Below are positions 6,433 through 10,125 of a stretch of DNA of 10,125 nt, piece by piece. A program made the position numbers and the translations under genes. The stretch is from an uncultured Caulobacteraceae bacterium (GTDB taxonomy: Bacteria; Pseudomonadota; Alphaproteobacteria; Caulobacterales; Caulobacteraceae). The notes beneath the pieces were generated by a model. It did no database searches. It saw only the letters and a program-made list of their open reading frames with translations, and had not been told where the DNA came from. Position 1 is the stretch's first letter. Each line of letters starts with the position of its first letter. The stretch covers positions 1 to 10,125 of the forward strand of contig CALFYB010000025.1 in NCBI GenBank assembly GCA_937952995.1, given 5' to 3'.

Positions 6433-7536
6433 ATGATCGGATTTTGGATCACCGCTGCCCTTCTGTCCGCTGCCGCGTCCTTTTTCGTGGTCAGCCGCGC
6501 CGCGCGTTTAGAGGCCCAAGCCGAAGGTGCCGAAGACCCCAGCCTTGATGTTTATCGCCGTCAACTTCGCGAGATGGATGATCTCGCAGATCGCGGCCTT
6601 TTAACCGACGAAGATCATCGCTCAGCCAAAACCGAAGCGGCGCGCCGGTTGCTGGGGGCTGCCGAGCAGACCCCATCCCCTGTCAGGGCGTCGCCGCTCG
6701 CCCGTCGCTGGGTCTTTATCATTGCGGCCGTCCTGCCCCTGATGGCGGTTGCGGCTTACGGCGTCATCGGTGCACCGGGTGTTCCCGATCAGTCCTTTGT
6801 CAGCCGGCTTGCCAAGTGGCGAAAGGCCGATCCTGCGACCTTAGCGGCCCCCGAGTTGGTCGCCGTATTGCAGCAGGTCGTCACTGAGCGTCCAACCGAT
6901 CCCCAGCCCTTGATGTTCTTGGCGAGGGTTCAGGCCGCTCTTGGGGATGAGACCAGCGCCATTCGCAATCTCGAAACGGCGATCCGTTTGGCTCCCGAGC
7001 GGGCCGATCTCAAGACCCTCTTGGGGGAAACTCTGGTCATTCAGGCCAAGGGTGAGGTGAGCCCGGATGCCATGCAGGCCTTCAAGTCCGCCCTTGCCAT
7101 TGATCCGTCCGATCCGTCAGCGCGCTATCACATCGGCCGGGCCATGATGGCAGCGGGCGATTTTGCGGGCGGCTTAGAGGTCTGGCGTTCGGTTCTGGCC
7201 TCCCTGCCTGCCGGGGATGATCGGGCTGGAGGCCTCAGCGCCGAAATTGCCACCGTCGTCAAAAATGGCGGCTTACCCAAGCCTGCCGCCGCCGAGGTTC
7301 CTACCGGCGGGGCCGATCAGGCTGCCTTCATTCGCAGCATGGTCGATAGCCTTGCCGCGCGCCTCAAGGCCTCGCCAGACGATCCGGCGGGCTGGGCGCG
7401 GTTGGTGCGGTCCTATGGCGTGTTGGGTGAGACCGAAGCCCAAGCCAAGGCTCTGGCTGAGGCGCGGCGTCTTTACAAGGATCGGCCAGATCTGTTGAAA
7501 ACCATCGAGGACAGTGCCAAGCCCCCGTCACGATAA
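6433..7536 (+). CDS. ccmI: Cytochrome c maturation protein CcmI (CycH), apocytochrome c chaperone
   Basis: CcmI holds the C-terminus of apocytochrome c in the periplasm and passes it to the haem ligation complex (CcmF/CcmH). The 367-residue product has the expected layout: a first membrane helix at about 3-22 (FWITAALLSAAASFFVVSRA), a cytoplasmic loop with the family signature DVYRRQLREMDDLADRGLL and a leucine/heptad-like region, a second membrane helix at about 93-113 (WVFIIAAVLPLMAVAAYGVI), and a periplasmic TPR region (from about 150) with PLMFLARVQAALGDETSAIR, AIRLAPERADLKTLLGETL and ALAIDPSDPSARYHIGRAMM, ending with a further helical pair (GWARLVRSYGVLGETEAQAK). It is the first gene of the ccm cluster here, as cycH is in the rhizobial cycHJKL operon. 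No lesions are seen. Confidence 0.92.
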   Translation: MIGFWITAALLSAAASFFVVSRAARLEAQAEGAEDPSLDVYRRQLREMDDLADRGLLTDEDHRSAKTEAARRLLGAAEQTPSPVRASPLARRWVFIIAAVLPLMAVAAYGVIGAPGVPDQSFVSRLAKWRKADPATLAAPELVAVLQQVVTERPTDPQPLMFLARVQAALGDETSAIRNLETAIRLAPERADLKTLLGETLVIQAKGEVSPDAMQAFKSALAIDPSDPSARYHIGRAMMAAGDFAGGLEVWRSVLASLPAGDDRAGGLSAEIATVVKNGGLPKPAAAEVPTGGADQAAFIRSMVDSLAARLKASPDDPAGWARLVRSYGVLGETEAQAKALAEARRLYKDRPDLLKTIEDSAKPPSR

Positions 7537-7627
7537 TTCTTGATGGATTGTGCTGAGTGCTTGGGCTCAGCCCGTCTCGGCCCTATCTGATAGATATCCA
7601 AGCAGCCGTTTAAGAGTGAACAAGCCC
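7537..7627 (+). promoter_or_regulatory. ccmI-ccmE spacer with two short inverted repeats
   Basis: This gap contains GCTGAG (7552-7557) facing CTCAGC (7566-7571), which competes with GGGCT-C-AGCCC (7563-7573), and TATCT-GAT-AGATA (7584-7596). Neither is followed by a T run, so they do not look like an intrinsic terminator. They could tune mRNA stability or translation of ccmE, or mark a regulator site; there is no direct evidence. Confidence 0.3.
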
Positions 7628-8116
7628 ATGGGTTGGATGCCAAGATCGAAGAAAGCCCGGCGCAGGCTGCTGGTGGTGGCCGTGGCCGCACCGATCCTCA
7701 GTCTAGCGGCGGCTCTGGCCTTCTTTGCGATGGGCGATGCGGTGTCGTTTTTCTATTCCCCGGCTCAGGCGCAGGCCGCGCATCTGGCCCCGGGCAAAAC
7801 TATTCAGTTGGGCGGACTGGTCGCGAAAGGCAGCGTGGCCAAACATCCCGACGGCTCGGTCGAGTTCGTGATCATGGACCATGCCGCCTCCGAGAAGGTG
7901 GTCTATCAGGGCGATCTGCCGGACCTGTTTCGTGAAGGCCAAGGGGTCGTGACCAAGGGGGCTTTCGAAGCCTCTGGTCAGTTTCGCGCCACCGAGGTTC
8001 TGGCCAAGCATGATGAGAAATATATGCCGCGGGAAGTGACCAAGGCTCTGAAGGCGTCCGGCGAATGGCGCGGCGATGGCGTTGCCCCTGCGCCAAAGGG
8101 AGCCACTAAGGGATGA
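7628..8116 (+). CDS. ccmE: Haem chaperone CcmE (CycJ)
   Basis: CcmE is a membrane-anchored periplasmic protein that receives haem from CcmABCD, binds it covalently and delivers it to CcmF. From ATG 7628 the product has 162 residues, close to the usual 140-170. The basic N-terminus GWMPRSKKARRR is followed by one membrane helix (about 13-36), then FFYSPAQA and a beta-barrel (OB-fold) domain with LGGLVAKGSV and YQGDLPDLFREGQGVV. The haem-binding histidine is H128 in AKHDEKYMP, with the conserved tyrosine Y132. The frame is open back to GTG 7550, but those 26 codons are unlike any CcmE N-terminus and overlap inverted repeats, so I choose 7628; ATG 7637 is also possible. The stop codon overlaps the ccmF start (ATGA). 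Confidence 0.9.
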   Translation: MGWMPRSKKARRRLLVVAVAAPILSLAAALAFFAMGDAVSFFYSPAQAQAAHLAPGKTIQLGGLVAKGSVAKHPDGSVEFVIMDHAASEKVVYQGDLPDLFREGQGVVTKGAFEASGQFRATEVLAKHDEKYMPREVTKALKASGEWRGDGVAPAPKGATKG

Positions 8117-10110
8117 TTGTCGAGATTGGTGCCTTTTGCCTGATCCTGTCGCTGATCCTATCGGCGGCTCAGGTCGGTCTGTCTGTGCTTGGCCGGGTCC
8201 GGCGTTCAGCCGTATTTTATGGCGCGGGTGAGGGGGCAGCGGGCGCGGCGTTCTTGATGGTCCTGATTGCCTTCGCCGCGCTGATGTACGCCTTTGTCAC
8301 CTCAGACTTTTCGGTCGCCAACGTCGCGGCCAATTCCCATTCGGCCAAGCCAATGCTCTATAAGGTGGCTGGGGTTTGGGGCAGCCATGAGGGCTCAATG
8401 TTGCTCTGGTGCCTGGCCCTAACCGGTTTTGGAGCCATAGTCGCCTTGATGGCGCGCGGTCTGCCCGCCGCCATGAAGTCGGTGGTGGTGGCCAGCCAAG
8501 GCAGCCTCGGCATCCTGTTTTTGGCCTATACGGTTTTTGCGTCCAATCCGTTCGTGCGCCTGCTTCAGCCCCCTGTTGAGGGCCGCTCGCTCAATCCCTT
8601 GCTGCAAGATCCAGCCTTGGCGTTCCATCCGCCGTTCCTCTATGGCGGCTATGTCGGTTTCTCGATCGTCTTCTCCTTCGCCGTCGCTGCCTTGGTTGAG
8701 GGCCGCGTCGATGCGGCTTGGGCCCGCTGGGTCAGACCTTGGAGCTTGGCGGCCTGGAGCCTTCTGACCGTTGGCATCACCTTGGGGGCCTTTTGGGCCT
8801 ATTATGAGCTCGGTTGGGGCGGCTGGTGGTTCTGGGATCCGGTTGAAAATGCCAGCTTCATGCCGTGGCTCATCGGTACGGCCCTGCTCCATTCTGCGGT
8901 CGTGACCGAAAAGCGCGGTGCGCTGCCGGGCTGGACAGTGTTTTTGGCGCTGGGAGCCTTTACCTTCTCGATGCTCGGCGCGTTTTTGGTTCGCTCCGGC
9001 GTGTTGACCTCGGTCCACGCCTTTGCCGTCGACCCCGAGCGCGGCATCCTGCTTCTTTCGATCCTTGGCATAGCGGCCGGGGCGGGATTTGGCCTCTTTG
9101 CTTGGCGCGCGCCAAAGCTGCCCCCCGGCGGCCTCTTTGCGCCGATCAGCCGTGAAGGCGCTTTGGTGATCAATAATCTGGTTCTGTCCGCCGCGACGGT
9201 GACGGTCCTTTTGGGCACGCTCTATCCCTTGATCAAGGAGGCCCTCACCGGTCAAAGCCTGTCGGTGGGAACGCCCTATTTTAACCTGACCTTCGCGCCT
9301 CTGATGGCACTCGCCTTTCTGGTCTTGCCGGTCGGGCCCTTGCTAAGCTGGAAGCGCGGTGATGCGCTCGGGGCCTTGCAGCGTCTGTGGGCAGCGGCGG
9401 GCGCGGCGGTTGCGATCGCCCTCTTGGTCCTTTGGGTGCAAAAGCCAACCCATGTTTCGGCGGCGGTTGGCATTGGCCTTGGTGTTTGGTTGATCGTCGG
9501 CGTCTTTGCTGAGATCGCAGAGCGTATCCATCTTGGCCGGGCCAGCATGGCGGAGGTGCGTCGCCGGCTTGGTGGGCTGCCGCGCGGGGCGTGGGGCATG
9601 AGTCTGGCCCATGCGGGTCTGGGCATCTTTGCTCTCGGGGCCTGTTTTGAGACCACGTGGAAGATCGAGGCTGCCCAAGCCCTGAGTATCAACCAGTCGA
9701 TCACGGTCGGGGCCTATCAGGTCCGTCTTACCGACGTCGTCGCCGCCAATGGCCCCAACTACATTGCCGAGCGTGGCCTAGTCACCGTGACCAAGAACGG
9801 CAAACCCGTCTGCGATGCCAAGCCAGAGCGGCGCTTCTATCCGGCCAACAGTCAGACCACGTCCGAAGTGGCCCTGTGTCTCGAAGGGCTGGATGATGTC
9901 TATTTGGTGATGGGTGAGCGCCGCGCCGGAACTGAAGGCCAACCAGCATGGCTGGTGCGGGCCTATTGGAACCCGCTCGCCCGATTGATTTTCTTGGGCC
10001 CGCTGTTGATGGCCTTGGGCGGGGCTGTATCCCTTTCCGATCGCCGCCTTCGCTTCGCCGCGCCGCGCCGTGCTGTTGAAGGGTCTGCGCGTCCGGTCGC
10101 AGCCGAATGA
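8113..10110 (+). CDS. ccmF: Haem lyase subunit CcmF (CycK)
   Basis: CcmF is the large polytopic inner-membrane protein that takes haem from CcmE and, with CcmH/CcmI, attaches it to the CXXCH motif of apocytochromes c. The product has 665 residues, normal for the family, with about 14-15 hydrophobic segments. The haem-handling WWD motif is at about 233-246 (WGGWWFWDPVENAS). The four histidines known to matter in E. coli CcmF are all recognisable: H172 (AFHPPFLY) and H302 (TSVHAF) on the periplasmic side, H260 (LLHSAVV) and H500 (LAHAGLG) in the membrane. WGSHEGSMLLW (H92) is also conserved in the family. The C-terminal periplasmic domain has YYxG-like strands and ends in a last membrane helix near LIFLGPLLMALGGAV. 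The start overlaps the ccmE stop and the stop overlaps the next start, which indicates coupled translation. Confidence 0.96.
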   Translation: MIVEIGAFCLILSLILSAAQVGLSVLGRVRRSAVFYGAGEGAAGAAFLMVLIAFAALMYAFVTSDFSVANVAANSHSAKPMLYKVAGVWGSHEGSMLLWCLALTGFGAIVALMARGLPAAMKSVVVASQGSLGILFLAYTVFASNPFVRLLQPPVEGRSLNPLLQDPALAFHPPFLYGGYVGFSIVFSFAVAALVEGRVDAAWARWVRPWSLAAWSLLTVGITLGAFWAYYELGWGGWWFWDPVENASFMPWLIGTALLHSAVVTEKRGALPGWTVFLALGAFTFSMLGAFLVRSGVLTSVHAFAVDPERGILLLSILGIAAGAGFGLFAWRAPKLPPGGLFAPISREGALVINNLVLSAATVTVLLGTLYPLIKEALTGQSLSVGTPYFNLTFAPLMALAFLVLPVGPLLSWKRGDALGALQRLWAAAGAAVAIALLVLWVQKPTHVSAAVGIGLGVWLIVGVFAEIAERIHLGRASMAEVRRRLGGLPRGAWGMSLAHAGLGIFALGACFETTWKIEAAQALSINQSITVGAYQVRLTDVVAANGPNYIAERGLVTVTKNGKPVCDAKPERRFYPANSQTTSEVALCLEGLDDVYLVMGERRAGTEGQPAWLVRAYWNPLARLIFLGPLLMALGGAVSLSDRRLRFAAPRRAVEGSARPVAAE

Positions 10111-10125
10111 AGCGCCTTGGCCTCA
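10107..10125 (+). CDS. Start of the next ccm gene, probably ccmH (CycL), cut by the window edge
   Basis: ATG 10107 overlaps the ccmF stop as ATGA and reads MKRLGL, compatible with the basic-then-hydrophobic start of a signal peptide. In alphaproteobacterial cycHJKL clusters the gene after cycK/ccmF is cycL/ccmH, the thioredoxin-like apocytochrome reductase subunit with a CXXC motif. Only six codons are visible, so the identity rests on gene order alone. Confidence 0.5.

Noticed and set aside
8419..9255. 278-codon open frame on the minus strand opposite ccmF
   Set aside because: It lies wholly inside the well-supported ccmF gene; the product is Gln/Arg/Gly-rich without any family resemblance, as expected from an antisense frame in GC-rich DNA.

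Overview
The window looks like chromosomal DNA of a GC-rich alphaproteobacterium. The gene families (gene transfer agent tail protein, FeuP/FeuQ-PhoP/PhoQ type two-component system, cyc/ccm haem-delivery cluster) and the style of the proteins resemble Caulobacterales, but that placement is inference from recognition, not from a marker gene. All genes that I accept lie on the + strand.

Layout. (1) 1-1397: C-terminal part of a large GTA/phage tail-tip protein. The first ~105 bases read in a different frame from the rest, and removing one base near 104 would join the two into a continuous family-like sequence. The gene therefore appears to carry a 1-base frameshift, or the assembly has an error there. 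(2) 1476-2405: a class B DnaJ-like co-chaperone with a TTG start. (3) 2459-4914: a compact three-gene signalling operon: an exported PepSY protein, an OmpR-family response regulator and a PhoQ/FeuQ-like sensor kinase, with gaps of only 3 and 5 bases. Two near-identical 11-bp tandem repeats lie just upstream and are a candidate binding site for the regulator. (4) 4915-5032: an AT-rich leader with a CtrA-like half-site pair, followed by 5033-6379, a 448-residue soluble, mostly helical protein that I cannot assign. (5) 6433-10125: the start of a cytochrome c maturation operon, ccmI-ccmE-ccmF and the first codons of the next gene, probably ccmH. ccmE/ccmF and ccmF/ccmH overlap through ATGA.

How they work together. 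CcmE carries haem in the periplasm, CcmF transfers it, and CcmI (with CcmH beyond the window) presents apocytochrome c; together they make c-type cytochromes. The two-component system senses something in the periplasm, probably modulated by the PepSY protein. In rhizobia, as I recall, cycHJKL-degP is followed by feuPQ; here a FeuPQ-like pair lies upstream of the ccm genes instead, so the linkage is kept but the order differs. The most novel points are the unassigned 448-residue protein between these two modules, the tandem operator candidate with the exported third component, and the frameshifted GTA gene. I see no RNA gene, CRISPR array or insertion sequence.
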